A DNA stretch of 64,000 bases, taken from positions 558,001 through 622,000 of the forward strand of contig NZ_VIWW01000002.1 in NCBI RefSeq assembly GCF_007829885.1, written 5' to 3'. This DNA comes from Streptomyces brevispora (lineage in GTDB: Bacteria > Actinomycetota > Actinomycetes > Streptomycetales > Streptomycetaceae). Each line of letters starts with the position of its first letter. The first letter of the stretch is position 1. Shown piece by piece: positions 8,152 through 16,964 of this stretch. Below the pieces are notes generated by a model, which did no database searches, had not been told where the DNA came from, and saw nothing but the letters and a program-made list of their open reading frames with translations. Both the position numbers and the translations under genes were made by a program.

Positions 8152-8947
8152 GGCGGCGGATCTCCCCACGCAGGTGCTCGGTGATCTCGCAGGACAGCGC
8201 CGTGACACCAGCGGATTCGGCGCGGCGCGGCTGCGGCAGGTCGACGCTCCACTCGCGGGCGATCCGGCCGGGCCGCGACGACAGGAGCACGACGCGCCCG
8301 CCGAGCCGGACGGCCTCGCTCACGTTGTGCGTGACGAACAGGACGGTGAGCCCGCGCTCGGCCCAGATCCGGGTCAGCTCGTCGTGCAGGACGTCCCGGG
8401 TGATGGCGTCCAGCGCCGCGAACGGCTCGTCCATCAGGAGCACGCCCGCGCCCTGGGCGAGGGCGCGGGCCAGGGCGACGCGCTGGCGCATGCCGCCGGA
8501 CAGCTCGTGCACCCGCTTGCCGTGGGCGCCGCCGAGCCGGACCAGGCCGAGGAGCCGCTCGGCCTCGGCCCGGCGCCGCTCGCGCGGCACCCCGGCCAGG
8601 CGCAGCGCCAGCTCGACGTTGCCGCCGGCGGTCAGCCACGGGAACAGCGCGTGGTCCTGGAACATCAGGGCCGGCCGGGGCCCGGGCACCTCGATGGTCC
8701 CGGAGTCGGGCATGTCGAGCCCCGCCACCAGGTTCAGCAGCGTGGACTTGCCGCAGCCCGAGGCGCCGACCAGCGTGACGAACTCGCCCGGGGCGACGTC
8801 CAGGTCGATGCCGTCGAGCACGGGCGCTCCCGCGCCGGGGCGCCCGAAGGCCTTGGAGACCCGCGCGAGCCGCACGGCGGGGGGCGGCGCCGGGGCGGCG
8901 GCCCCGGCACGGCGGGTGTCCTTCTGGGGGGTCAGTGCCGTGGTCAC
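8135..8947 (-). CDS. ssuB: Sulfonate/nitrate-type ABC transporter ATPase (SsuB-like)
   Basis: 270 aa. Walker A GASGCGKST, signature LSGGMRQRVALARAL, Walker B VLLMDEPFAALD and H-loop FVTHNVSEA mark a nitrate/sulfonate/taurine importer ATPase. The GTG at 8947 has AGGAGG six bases upstream, deciding against an upstream ATG at 9052. It overlaps ssuC. Confidence 0.88.
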   Translation of the reverse strand: MTTALTPQKDTRRAGAAAPAPPPAVRLARVSKAFGRPGAGAPVLDGIDLDVAPGEFVTLVGASGCGKSTLLNLVAGLDMPDSGTIEVPGPRPALMFQDHALFPWLTAGGNVELALRLAGVPRERRRAEAERLLGLVRLGGAHGKRVHELSGGMRQRVALARALAQGAGVLLMDEPFAALDAITRDVLHDELTRIWAERGLTVLFVTHNVSEAVRLGGRVVLLSSRPGRIAREWSVDLPQPRRAESAGVTALSCEITEHLRGEIRRHVVQH

Positions 8948-8983
8948 GGGCAGCCTCCTGAGGGAGTGGTCGGGCAGGACGGA

Positions 8984-9039
8984 CGGGGTGCGGCCGTACG
9001 GCGTTCGAGGTGCGGCGGCGGGGTGCGGCCGTACGGCGT
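8984..9039. repeat. 21-bp direct repeats in the ssuA-ssuB spacer
   Basis: A perfect 21-bp sequence (starting CGGGGTGCGGCC and ending TACGGCGT) occurs at 8984-9004 and 9019-9039, 35 bp apart. The second copy abuts the ssuA stop. It fills most of the 91-bp spacer and may be a duplication rather than a protein site. Confidence 0.75.
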
Positions 9040-10181
9040 CAGGGGACGACACCGAGTCCGGCGTCCGGCACGGGGGGCCGCCCGGCCGCCGCGAGGACCC
9101 GGTTCAGCGGGCGCAGGTCGTAGACACCGCTGAGGTCGGCCTCCTTCAGGAGACCCGCGGCGACCGCGTGGCCGGCCTGGGTGCGCAGGGTGGCGGCCAG
9201 CGGATCGTCGAGGAAGTCGATGCCGCGCCAGGCCCGGTCCAGGACGGCGGGTTCGAGCCGGCCGCCGGTGAGCCGTTCGGCACCGGCGGCGGCGTCGGCC
9301 CGCGCTTGCTCCGGGGCCGCGGCGATGGCCGCGTTGGCGGCCACCGAGCCCCGCAGCATGGCCTCGACGACATCCGGATGCGCGGCCAGGAAGGGCTGCG
9401 CGACGACGAGGTGGGTGATGACGAACGCGCCGCCGGGCCAGCGGGACCGCTCGTCGAGGAGGACCTTCGCGCCGAGCGAGACCATCTGGGCGGCGGCCGG
9501 CTCGGGCACCCAGGCGCCGTCGACGGATCCCGAACGGTAGGCGCCCGGGAGGACCTTGCTGTCCGTGCGGACGACGGAGACCTCGCCGGCGCCGGTGGCG
9601 GGGTCCACCGCGTACCCCTGCTCCGCGAGATACGTGAGGAGGGCGACGTCCTGGGTGTTGCCGAGCTGGGGAGAGGCGATCCTGGCACCCCGGAGGTCCG
9701 CGGCGGTCCTGATCCGCGCCGGGTTCACCACGAACCGGACGCCGCCGGAGGCCGCGCCGGCGACGATCCGCAAAGACGTACCGCCCGACCGTACCCAGCT
9801 GTTGACCGCGGGGGAGGGGCCGATCCAGGCGAGGTCGAGGGCCCCGGTGCTGAGGGCCTCGACCGCGGTGGGACCGGCACCGAAGACCTGCGTCCTGAGC
9901 CGGGTGCCGCCCAGCTCCTTCTGGAACAGGCCCCGGCGCAGTCCGACGAGCGCGGTGCCGTGCGTCAGGTTCGCGAAGTGGCCGACACGTACGGTGCCGG
10001 CGGAGAGCCGCGGGCCCGTACCCGCGGTGAGGGCCGCCGGGTCGCCACCGGCCCGGTCGGCGGCCCGGGAGCCGTAGCCGCAGGAGGCGAGGAGACCGGT
10101 GGCGGCCAGCGCAGCCCCGCCCCGCAGAGCCGCCCGCCGGGCCGGTCCGCCGGGCGCGCGGCGCGGGGCCGTCAGACCCAC
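9039..10181 (-). CDS. ssuA: Sulfonate-type substrate-binding lipoprotein (SsuA-like)
   Basis: 380 aa. A twin-Arg region (ARRAALRGG), hydrophobic stretch and lipobox LLASCG place it as an exported lipoprotein. The body matches NMT1/SsuA-like binding proteins: RVGHFANLTHGTALVGLRRG at the start, DLAWIGPSPAVN in the middle and DGAWVPEPAAAQ later. It captures the sulfur compound for the SsuBC permease. The GTG start overlaps the end of cysN by 10 bp, so uptake genes and sulfate activation genes form one operon. Confidence 0.87.
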   Translation of the reverse strand: MGLTAPRRAPGGPARRAALRGGAALAATGLLASCGYGSRAADRAGGDPAALTAGTGPRLSAGTVRVGHFANLTHGTALVGLRRGLFQKELGGTRLRTQVFGAGPTAVEALSTGALDLAWIGPSPAVNSWVRSGGTSLRIVAGAASGGVRFVVNPARIRTAADLRGARIASPQLGNTQDVALLTYLAEQGYAVDPATGAGEVSVVRTDSKVLPGAYRSGSVDGAWVPEPAAAQMVSLGAKVLLDERSRWPGGAFVITHLVVAQPFLAAHPDVVEAMLRGSVAANAAIAAAPEQARADAAAGAERLTGGRLEPAVLDRAWRGIDFLDDPLAATLRTQAGHAVAAGLLKEADLSGVYDLRPLNRVLAAAGRPPVPDAGLGVVP

Positions 10182-11545
10182 GGCTCGTCGTCCGCCGCCG
10201 GCCCGGCGGTGCGGGCGGAGCCGAAGGGCTCGCCCGTCATGCCGGCCGCGAGCGTCGTACCGTCGGCGGGGTCGATCAGCAGGAAGGACCCGGTCCCGCG
10301 GTTGTCGGCGTACGCGTCCAGGGCCAGCGGCTCCGCCGTGCGCAGCACCACCCGGCCGATGTCGTTGATGTGCAACTCCCGCACACCGCGCCGCTGTTCG
10401 AGCGTGCCGATGTCGATCTGGTACGTCAGCTCGCGGACCACGGCGCGCACGGTCCGGGTGGTGTGCTTGAGCAGCACCTTGGCGCCGACGCGCAGCGCAC
10501 GCTCGTCGAGGTGGCAGAGCCCGGCCTCCACGTCCCGCGTCGGCACGGGCGCCGGACCGGCGGCGATCAGGTCGCCGCGCGAGACGTCGATGTCGTCGGC
10601 GAGCCGCACGGCGACCGACTGCGGGGCCCGGGCGAGGCCGACCGGCTCCCCGAAGGCGTCGATCCCGGCGACGGTGGTGGTGCGGCCGGAGGGCAGCACG
10701 GTCACCGGGTCCCCGACGGCCAGCACACCGGAGGCCAACTGGCCCGCGTAGCCGCGGTAGTCGGGGTGTTCGGCGGTCTGCGGCCGGATCACGTACTGGA
10801 CGGGGAACCGGGCCGGTTCGCCGCTCGGGTCGCTGCCGACCGGGACGGTCTCCAGGTGTTCGAGCAGTGTCGGGCCGCCGTACCAGTTCATGTGCGCGGA
10901 GGGCTCGACGACGTTGTCCCCGGCGAGCGCGGAGAGCGGGACCGCCACGACGTCCCGGACACCGAGCTCGGTGGCGTACGCCGTGAACTCCTCGGCGATG
11001 GCGGCGAAGACGGGCTCCGCGTAGCCGGCCAGGTCCATCTTGTTCACGGCCAGGACCACGTGCGGGACCCGGAGCAGGGCGGCGACGGCGAGATGGCGGC
11101 GGGTCTGCTCGACGACGCCGTTGCGGGCGTCGACGAGGACGACCGCGAGATCGGCCGTCGAGGCGCCGGTGACCATGTTCCGGGTGTACTGCACATGGCC
11201 CGGGGTGTCGGCGAGGATGAACCGGCGGCGGGGCGTGGCGAAGTAGCGGTACGCGACGTCGATGGTGATGCCCTGCTCGCGCTCGGCCCGCAGCCCGTCC
11301 GTGAGGAGGGCGAGGTCCAGGGTGCCCTGGCCGCGGTTGCGGGAGGCGTGCTCGACGGCCTCCAGCTGGTCGGCGAGGACCGACTTGGAGTCGTGGAGGA
11401 GCCGCCCGACCAGGGTGGACTTGCCGTCGTCGACGGAGCCCGCGGTGGCCAGGCGCAGCAGCGAGGCGGCGGAGCCCGGCCCGGGTGCCGCGTGCTGGGG
11501 TGCCGTGTCGTGCTGCGTGGCGGTGGCTTCCTGTGCGGTGGTCAT
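10172..11545 (-). CDS. cysN: Sulfate adenylyltransferase large subunit (GTPase)
   Basis: 457 aa. Translation-factor-like GTPase with G1 GSVDDGKST, switch DTPGH and NKMD motifs, followed by two beta-barrel domains. With CysD it makes adenosine 5'-phosphosulfate from ATP and sulfate. Begins two bases after the cysD stop. No APS kinase domain is fused; cysC is separate. Confidence 0.95.
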   Translation of the reverse strand: MTTAQEATATQHDTAPQHAAPGPGSAASLLRLATAGSVDDGKSTLVGRLLHDSKSVLADQLEAVEHASRNRGQGTLDLALLTDGLRAEREQGITIDVAYRYFATPRRRFILADTPGHVQYTRNMVTGASTADLAVVLVDARNGVVEQTRRHLAVAALLRVPHVVLAVNKMDLAGYAEPVFAAIAEEFTAYATELGVRDVVAVPLSALAGDNVVEPSAHMNWYGGPTLLEHLETVPVGSDPSGEPARFPVQYVIRPQTAEHPDYRGYAGQLASGVLAVGDPVTVLPSGRTTTVAGIDAFGEPVGLARAPQSVAVRLADDIDVSRGDLIAAGPAPVPTRDVEAGLCHLDERALRVGAKVLLKHTTRTVRAVVRELTYQIDIGTLEQRRGVRELHINDIGRVVLRTAEPLALDAYADNRGTGSFLLIDPADGTTLAAGMTGEPFGSARTAGPAADDEPWV

Positions 11546-11547
11546 GG

Positions 11548-12492
11548 CTAGAAGTACCCTTCGCGTTTGCGGTCCTCCATGGCGGCCTCGGACAGCTTGT
11601 CGTCGGCGCGGGTGGCCCCGCGCTCGGTGAGCCGGGAGGCGGAGATCTCGGTGATGATGTCCGCGTCGGTGGCGGCGGCGGAGTCGACGGCGCCGGTGCA
11701 GGACATGTCACCGACCGTGCGGTAGCGGACGAGCCGCTTCTCCACGGTCTCGGACTCCTTCGGGCCGCCCCAGTGCCCGGCCGTCAGCCACATGCCGTCG
11801 CGTGCGAACACCTCGCGCTCGTGGGCGTAGTAGATCTGCGGGAGCTCGATGCCCTCGCGCTGGATGTACTGCCAGATGTCCAGCTCTGTCCAGTTGGAGA
11901 GCGGGAACACCCGCACGTGCTCGCCGGGGGAGTGCCGGCCGTTGTAGAGGGCCCACAGCTCGGGGCGCTGCCGGCGCGGGTCCCAGGCGCCGAACTCGTC
12001 ACGCAGCGAGAAGACGCGCTCCTTCGCGCGGGCCTTCTCCTCGTCGCGGCGGCCACCGCCGAAGACCGCGTCGAAGCGCCGGGTCTCGATGGCGTCGAGC
12101 AGCGGCACCGTCTGGAGCGGGTTGCGGGTGCCGTCCGGGCGCTCGCGCAGCCGTCCCGCGTCGATGAACTCCGCTACGGAGGCGACGTGCAGCCGCAGCC
12201 CGTGCCGGGCCACGACCCGGTCCCGGTAGGCGATGACCTCGGGGAAGTTGTGCCCGGTGTCCACGTGCAGCAGCGCGAAGGGCACCGGCGCGGGCGCGAA
12301 GGCCTTCAGCGCCAGATGCAGCATGACGATCGAGTCCTTGCCGCCGGAGAAGAGGATCACCGGCCGCTCGAACTCGCCCGCCACCTCGCGGAAGATGTGG
12401 ACGGACTCCGATTCCAGAGCGTCCAGGTGCGACAGCGCGTAGGGGTTCCCCGGAGCCTCGATCGGGCCGCGGGTCCCGGTCGGCACGCTCAC
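11548..12492 (-). CDS. cysD: Sulfate adenylyltransferase small subunit
   Basis: 314 aa PP-loop ATP pyrophosphatase-like enzyme with SGGKDS near residue 55 and the family motif FGGGRRDEEKARAKER. Partner of CysN. The GTG start overlaps the cysC stop (GTGA). An upstream ATG at 12537 would lie inside cysC and is not used. Confidence 0.95.
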   Translation of the reverse strand: MSVPTGTRGPIEAPGNPYALSHLDALESESVHIFREVAGEFERPVILFSGGKDSIVMLHLALKAFAPAPVPFALLHVDTGHNFPEVIAYRDRVVARHGLRLHVASVAEFIDAGRLRERPDGTRNPLQTVPLLDAIETRRFDAVFGGGRRDEEKARAKERVFSLRDEFGAWDPRRQRPELWALYNGRHSPGEHVRVFPLSNWTELDIWQYIQREGIELPQIYYAHEREVFARDGMWLTAGHWGGPKESETVEKRLVRYRTVGDMSCTGAVDSAAATDADIITEISASRLTERGATRADDKLSEAAMEDRKREGYF

Positions 12493-13088
12493 AGCAGGCC
12501 CCTCCCGGTCAGGAACGCGTGCAGCTCGGCCGTGCACTCGGCCACGGACCGGCCCCGGGTCCTGATGCGCAGCTCGGGGTCGGCCGGGATCTCGTACGGG
12601 TCGTCCACACCGGTCAGACCGGTGATCTCCCCGGCAGCCTGCCGCGCGTACAGGCCCTTCACGTCGCGCGCCGAGCAGACCTCGACGGGCGTGGCCACAT
12701 GGACCTCGAGGAACGCCGTGCCGCGCCCGGCGTGGCGCTCCCGCACGGCGGCTCGCGAGGCGGCGTACGGGGCGATGACCGGCGCGAGGACGGTGACGCC
12801 GTGCGCGGCGAGCCGCTCCGCCACGAAACCGATCCGGGTCACGTTGGTGTGCCGGTCCTCCCGGCTGAACCCGAGCCCCGCCGACAGATGGGCGCGGACC
12901 TCGTCACCGTCGAGCACCTCGACCGGGTGCCCCTCGGCGCGCAGCCGCCCGGCGAGGGCGCGGGCGAGAGTGGTCTTCCCCGCACTGGGCAGCCCGGTCA
13001 GCCACACGGTGGCGCCGCGCGGCCGGAGGAGGTCCGCCGGGGTGGGGGCCGGGGCGCCCACGGCGGCGAGGATGGGAGCAGTGGTCAC
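12489..13088 (-). CDS. cysC: Adenylylsulfate kinase
   Basis: 199 aa from the GTG at 13088, preceded by GGAG nine bases upstream. P-loop GLPSAGKTT, LDGDEVR and the lid region (LGFSREDRHTNVTRIGFVAERL) are those of APS kinase, which makes PAPS, the donor for sulfation or for reduction. First gene of the sulfur operon; the usual upstream partners cysH and sulfite reductase are not in the window, so the set makes PAPS but does not itself reduce it. Confidence 0.94.
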   Translation of the reverse strand: MTTAPILAAVGAPAPTPADLLRPRGATVWLTGLPSAGKTTLARALAGRLRAEGHPVEVLDGDEVRAHLSAGLGFSREDRHTNVTRIGFVAERLAAHGVTVLAPVIAPYAASRAAVRERHAGRGTAFLEVHVATPVEVCSARDVKGLYARQAAGEITGLTGVDDPYEIPADPELRIRTRGRSVAECTAELHAFLTGRGLL

Positions 13089-13135
13089 GGTGATGCTCTC
13101 CTGCACGTGAGTCGGCTTCGGTGGGGTCGCTCCGC

Positions 13136-13912
13136 TCAGGCGGTGGCGAACTCGGCGAGGGTGCGGCCGAGGACATCCATGTCGATCCGGTGCCAGGAGC
13201 CCGGCAGTTCGAGACCGCGCCCGTTCGGGAGGGCGTCGGCGGTGGCCCGCGCGGCGGCGCGCAGCCACTCGCTCGTCCCGCTGCTGTTGAGGACCAGACT
13301 CTCCGTCCCGTACGCGGCGAGCCGCTCGACCGGCACCTCGTGGTCGCCGCAGATGGCGATGTCGTACAGCAGGGTGTGGGCGTTCGTCTCGTTGATCGCC
13401 CAGATCGGGCCGCGGCGCCACTCGGCGACGTTGTCGGGCGTGAGGCCCAGGAAGGAGCCGAGGAAGTACTCGACGGCCTCGTGGCGCCGGTCCTCCGAGA
13501 GCAGCACGCGCGTCGTCTTCGCCACGTTCCACGGGGGCTTCGGGAAGCCGTCGACCCGGTAGAACGGCTCGTGCAGCGCCAGCTTGGTGATCGGCAGGCC
13601 GGCGAGCGCCGCCTCGATCGCCAGATTGGCGCCCGTGGAACCGGCGAACACCACGGCCTCGCCACCGGCGGCCCCGATCACCGCGGCGAGGTCCTCGATT
13701 TCGCGCTCGACGGCGTACTCGGGCGCGTCGCCGCTCTCGCCGCGCCCGCGCCGGTCGTACACGTACGTGGTGCAGTGCGGCGCCAGCTCGGGGACGAGGG
13801 CGTCGAAGATCGTGTGATCACGGAACGCGCCGTTCAGCAGCACGATCGCAGGGCCGTCCCCCGACTTCTCGTAGGCGATCGTCGTGCCGTCCCGGGAAAC
13901 GACCTTGCGCAT
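13136..13912 (-). CDS. Alpha/beta hydrolase
   Basis: 258 aa. Classical fold features: DRRGRGESGDAPEY strand-turn, nucleophile elbow AGSTGA (Ser), and a C-terminal His in PGSWHRIDMD. The ATG at 13912 has GAGGAG six bases upstream; an ATG at 13933 lacks one. Substrate unknown; family members include esterases and lactonases. It lies 48 bp upstream of cysC on the same strand and could be the operon leader. Confidence 0.82.
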   Translation of the reverse strand: MRKVVSRDGTTIAYEKSGDGPAIVLLNGAFRDHTIFDALVPELAPHCTTYVYDRRGRGESGDAPEYAVEREIEDLAAVIGAAGGEAVVFAGSTGANLAIEAALAGLPITKLALHEPFYRVDGFPKPPWNVAKTTRVLLSEDRRHEAVEYFLGSFLGLTPDNVAEWRRGPIWAINETNAHTLLYDIAICGDHEVPVERLAAYGTESLVLNSSGTSEWLRAAARATADALPNGRGLELPGSWHRIDMDVLGRTLAEFATA

Positions 13913-14023
13913 CACGCACTCCTCACGCCGCACGGAGGTGCTCTCACCTCACTGAATGTCGGCATTCTGGAGCGCGCTGGTGGACGGCCGGTCGAGGACT
14001 GGTCGCGGGTGTTCCCGCGCTGG

Positions 14024-14644
14024 TCAGGAGAGCCAGCCGGCCTCGGTGGCGATCCGGACGGCATCGATCCGATTGCGCGCGTTGAGCTTCATCACCGTGG
14101 TCGTCAGGTAGTTGCGCACCGTGCCGAGAGACAAGTGCAGTTTCACCGCGATCTCCCGTGGCTCGTCCCCCTGCGCGGCCATGCGCAGCACCTCGGTCTC
14201 GCGTTCGGACAGCGGGTTCTCACCGATGTCCCAGGCACTCATCACTAACTGAGGGTTGATCACACGCCGGCCTGCCGCGACCTCCCGGACCGCCTGCGCG
14301 AGAGCTTCGGCAGGGGAGTCCTTCAGCAGGAACCCCGACACCTTCGCGGACATCGCGCGACGCAGTAGACCGGGACGCCCGAGCCCGGTCATGATCAGCG
14401 TGCGGCACTCCGGCAGCTTGTCGTGCAACGTCTCGGCCGCGGTGAGACCGTCCATCCCGGGCAGATCGACATCCATGATCGCCACATCGGGCCGACAGCT
14501 CAGGGCGGCGGGGACGATCAGGTCCCCCCTGTCCACCACGGCGACGACTTCCAGGTCCGGTTCCAGTTCGAGCAGCGCGACCAGCGCCCCCCGCACCATG
14601 TGCATGTCCTCGGCCAGGAGAATTCTGAGTCGCCGATTCCCCAC
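14024..14644 (-). CDS. NarL/FixJ-family response regulator
   Basis: 206 aa. Receiver domain with the DED/phosphoacceptor pattern (Asp58 in AIMDVDLPGMDG) and a LuxR-type helix-turn-helix (NPLSERETEVLRMAAQG, then SLGTVRNYLTTTVMKL). The GTG at 14644 is preceded by a GGGGGA ribosome site; upstream starts would begin in the A-rich run. It follows the kinase gene by 70 bp on the same strand, so the two form a two-component pair. Confidence 0.92.
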   Translation of the reverse strand: MGNRRLRILLAEDMHMVRGALVALLELEPDLEVVAVVDRGDLIVPAALSCRPDVAIMDVDLPGMDGLTAAETLHDKLPECRTLIMTGLGRPGLLRRAMSAKVSGFLLKDSPAEALAQAVREVAAGRRVINPQLVMSAWDIGENPLSERETEVLRMAAQGDEPREIAVKLHLSLGTVRNYLTTTVMKLNARNRIDAVRIATEAGWLS

Positions 14645-14714
14645 GTTGTCCCCCTTTTTTTTGGCTTCCGCCAATGAGAAATGGGCATCCAATGTTCCGG
14701 ATGCCCATCAAATA

Positions 14715-16781
14715 TCAGATGGCAGCGTCCTCATGTTGCAGTGTGAAGGGTCGTTCCTCCGACAGGGAAGCACCGGGGTCCGCATCATGGGACCGTCGAT
14801 GTTCCGGCGTCTCCTGCGCGCCGGGCCGGGCACGGTATCCGCGCGCCACGAGCCGTACGTCCGCGAGGGACTGGCGGGAGAGATCGAGCACGGTGGTCAG
14901 CTCGTCCTGGGCGGGCCCCGGGGCACCAGGCAGCAACCGGTGGACGAGCGCGCACTTCATGGTGATCGTGGAAAGGCTGGACCCGAGCACCTCGTGGAGC
15001 TCGCGTTCCACGAGCAGCCGCTCCCGGTCGACGGCCAGTCGGGCGAGCGCGCCACGGGCCTCGTGAAGAGCGATCACCAGCCGGTACAGCACCGTGAACC
15101 CGTAGAGGACGAGTCCCGCGACGAGCGAGGAATCCGTCAAGTAGACGACGTCGTACACAGAAACCCCGGCCATGACCGCCAGGGGCGCGACGACACCGAC
15201 CGCCGCTCCGTACAGCCAGAGCCGCAGGGTGCCGGCGGTGGTGATGAGGAGCGAGCCGGCGAAGAACCCGGCCATCGAGCCCCAGGGGGCACCGAGCCAG
15301 AGGAGCGGCGCGTACGTGGCGAGGGCCTGGAGCACGAGGGTGAGCGCGCGGGTACGGGCCGGCCAGGTGCGCGGGCGGCGCAGCGAGTGGAGGAACTGGA
15401 GCGCGACGACGACGGCGAAGCAGCCGAGGAAGCCGAGCAGTTCGAGACCGGACGCCGCGCCGCCGGCGGCATTGATGAGGACGATGAGGACGTAGCCGAC
15501 GAGGACGGCGATGAGCATGCCCCGGGCCATCCGGACCGCCCAGTGCAGGGCGACGGGCTCGTGCTCCTCGGCGCCGGCGCCGGCCCCGTTCGTCCGGTCC
15601 CCGGCCCCGTCGGTGTCCTCGCCGGCCTCCGGGCCCCTCACCGGCTTCACCGGCGCGTGGGCGAGGACCTCGAACCAGCCGTCGTCCGTGGGCCGTCCGG
15701 CGAGGTCGCCGCCGACGTCCCGCACCCGGGTCGCCAGGTTGCCGAGGCCGCTGCCGCCCCCGCCGACGGTGTCCGGGCCGGTCTCCCGGACTCCGTCGTT
15801 GCGGATGCGCAGCGTCACCGTCCCGCCCTCGCGGACGGCGGCGATCGCGCAGTGCTCGGCCTTGCTGTGCCGGAGCGCGTTGGTGACGGCCTCGCGCAGC
15901 ACGATGGCCAGGACGGTGTCCAGCTCTTTCGGCAGCGGGCCGCAGTCCAGTTCGGTGACGGTCTCGATCCCGGCGTCGGCCAGGACGGAGCGGGCGGACT
16001 CGGCCTCGGCGGCGAGCGACATGTCGCAGTAGCCGGTCGCGACCAGGGTCACGTCGGCCAGGGCCTCGCCGGCGATGCCGAGCACCGCGGCGACCTCGGA
16101 GCGGGCGCGGCCGGGCGCCGACGGGATCAGCCGGTGGCCGAGTTCACTCTTCAGGACGATCGCCGAGAGGCTGTAGCTGAGGAGGTCGTGGAGGTCGCTC
16201 GCGACCCGCAGCCGTTCCTGTATGACGGCCATCCCGGCGAGTTCGCGCCGGGTCTCGCGGAGCTCGGCGACCAGACCGGAGAGCGAACTCACCCCGTAGA
16301 TGATGAGACTGAACAGAAGCGTGACACCGAGGCTGTAGAGCGTGACGCCCGCCCCCGCGAGCGTGACGACGATCGGCACGATGGCACCCGTGACGAGCGC
16401 GAAGAGCGGCCAGCGGAGCCGGCCGGGTACGACGAGGAGAACCGATCCGCCGAGCAGCCCGGTCATCGCACCCCAGGGCATGCCCAGCCAGGCCAGCGGC
16501 ACGTAGGTGACCACGGCCTGCGCACAGAGCGTGAGGACCCGGACGCGTACGGGCCAGGTGTGCGGGCGCCGGGTCGAGCAGGCGAACTGCAGCGGTAGCA
16601 GAGCCGCCAGACTGACCGCCAGCAGCGCGAGCCGCGCGGCTCCGGGCTCCTCCCCGAGGACGTTCAGGACGGTCACGAGCGTGTGACCGCCGAGCACGCC
16701 CAGGGTGACGAGCAGGGCCATACGCGGGGCCTGGGGACCGGGCTCGTTGCCCCGTCTGTCGTCCGGGGGTGCCTCAAGCAT
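14715..16781 (-). CDS. Internally duplicated membrane histidine kinase (one complete plus one HATPase-less copy)
   Basis: 688 aa, far longer than usual NarL-partner kinases (about 380-420 aa). Residues 20-385 form a complete kinase: several membrane helices, HisKA_3 box with His198 (RVASDLHDLLS) and a HATPase domain (EAVTNALRHSKAEH, GGGGSGLGNLATR). After an acidic linker, residues 420-640 repeat the design: the TWP-R-R-LTL-QA-TY-PL-WLG-PWG membrane segment is clearly shared, and a second histidine box has His596 (VERELHEVLGSSLS), but no ATPase domain follows. The ATG at 16781 has AGGAGG nine bases upstream, deciding against 16802. It precedes the response regulator and is adjacent to the YcaO locus, which it may sense for. 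Confidence 0.85.
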   Translation of the reverse strand: MLEAPPDDRRGNEPGPQAPRMALLVTLGVLGGHTLVTVLNVLGEEPGAARLALLAVSLAALLPLQFACSTRRPHTWPVRVRVLTLCAQAVVTYVPLAWLGMPWGAMTGLLGGSVLLVVPGRLRWPLFALVTGAIVPIVVTLAGAGVTLYSLGVTLLFSLIIYGVSSLSGLVAELRETRRELAGMAVIQERLRVASDLHDLLSYSLSAIVLKSELGHRLIPSAPGRARSEVAAVLGIAGEALADVTLVATGYCDMSLAAEAESARSVLADAGIETVTELDCGPLPKELDTVLAIVLREAVTNALRHSKAEHCAIAAVREGGTVTLRIRNDGVRETGPDTVGGGGSGLGNLATRVRDVGGDLAGRPTDDGWFEVLAHAPVKPVRGPEAGEDTDGAGDRTNGAGAGAEEHEPVALHWAVRMARGMLIAVLVGYVLIVLINAAGGAASGLELLGFLGCFAVVVALQFLHSLRRPRTWPARTRALTLVLQALATYAPLLWLGAPWGSMAGFFAGSLLITTAGTLRLWLYGAAVGVVAPLAVMAGVSVYDVVYLTDSSLVAGLVLYGFTVLYRLVIALHEARGALARLAVDRERLLVERELHEVLGSSLSTITMKCALVHRLLPGAPGPAQDELTTVLDLSRQSLADVRLVARGYRARPGAQETPEHRRSHDADPGASLSEERPFTLQHEDAAI

Positions 16782-16964
16782 CGGGGCGTGCCTCCTAGTC
16801 ATAACCTGCGGTGACCGAGAAACACAGGCGAGCGCCCGGGCGTCCCCCCTGAGTACCGCGGGCGATTTTACAGACGAGGTATCCCGTTGTCATGGGTGTA
16901 ATTCCCAATTTTTTCGGACGCGTTGGCCGGGAAGGATCGTCAATTCAGCTGATTTGCGCGGAAG

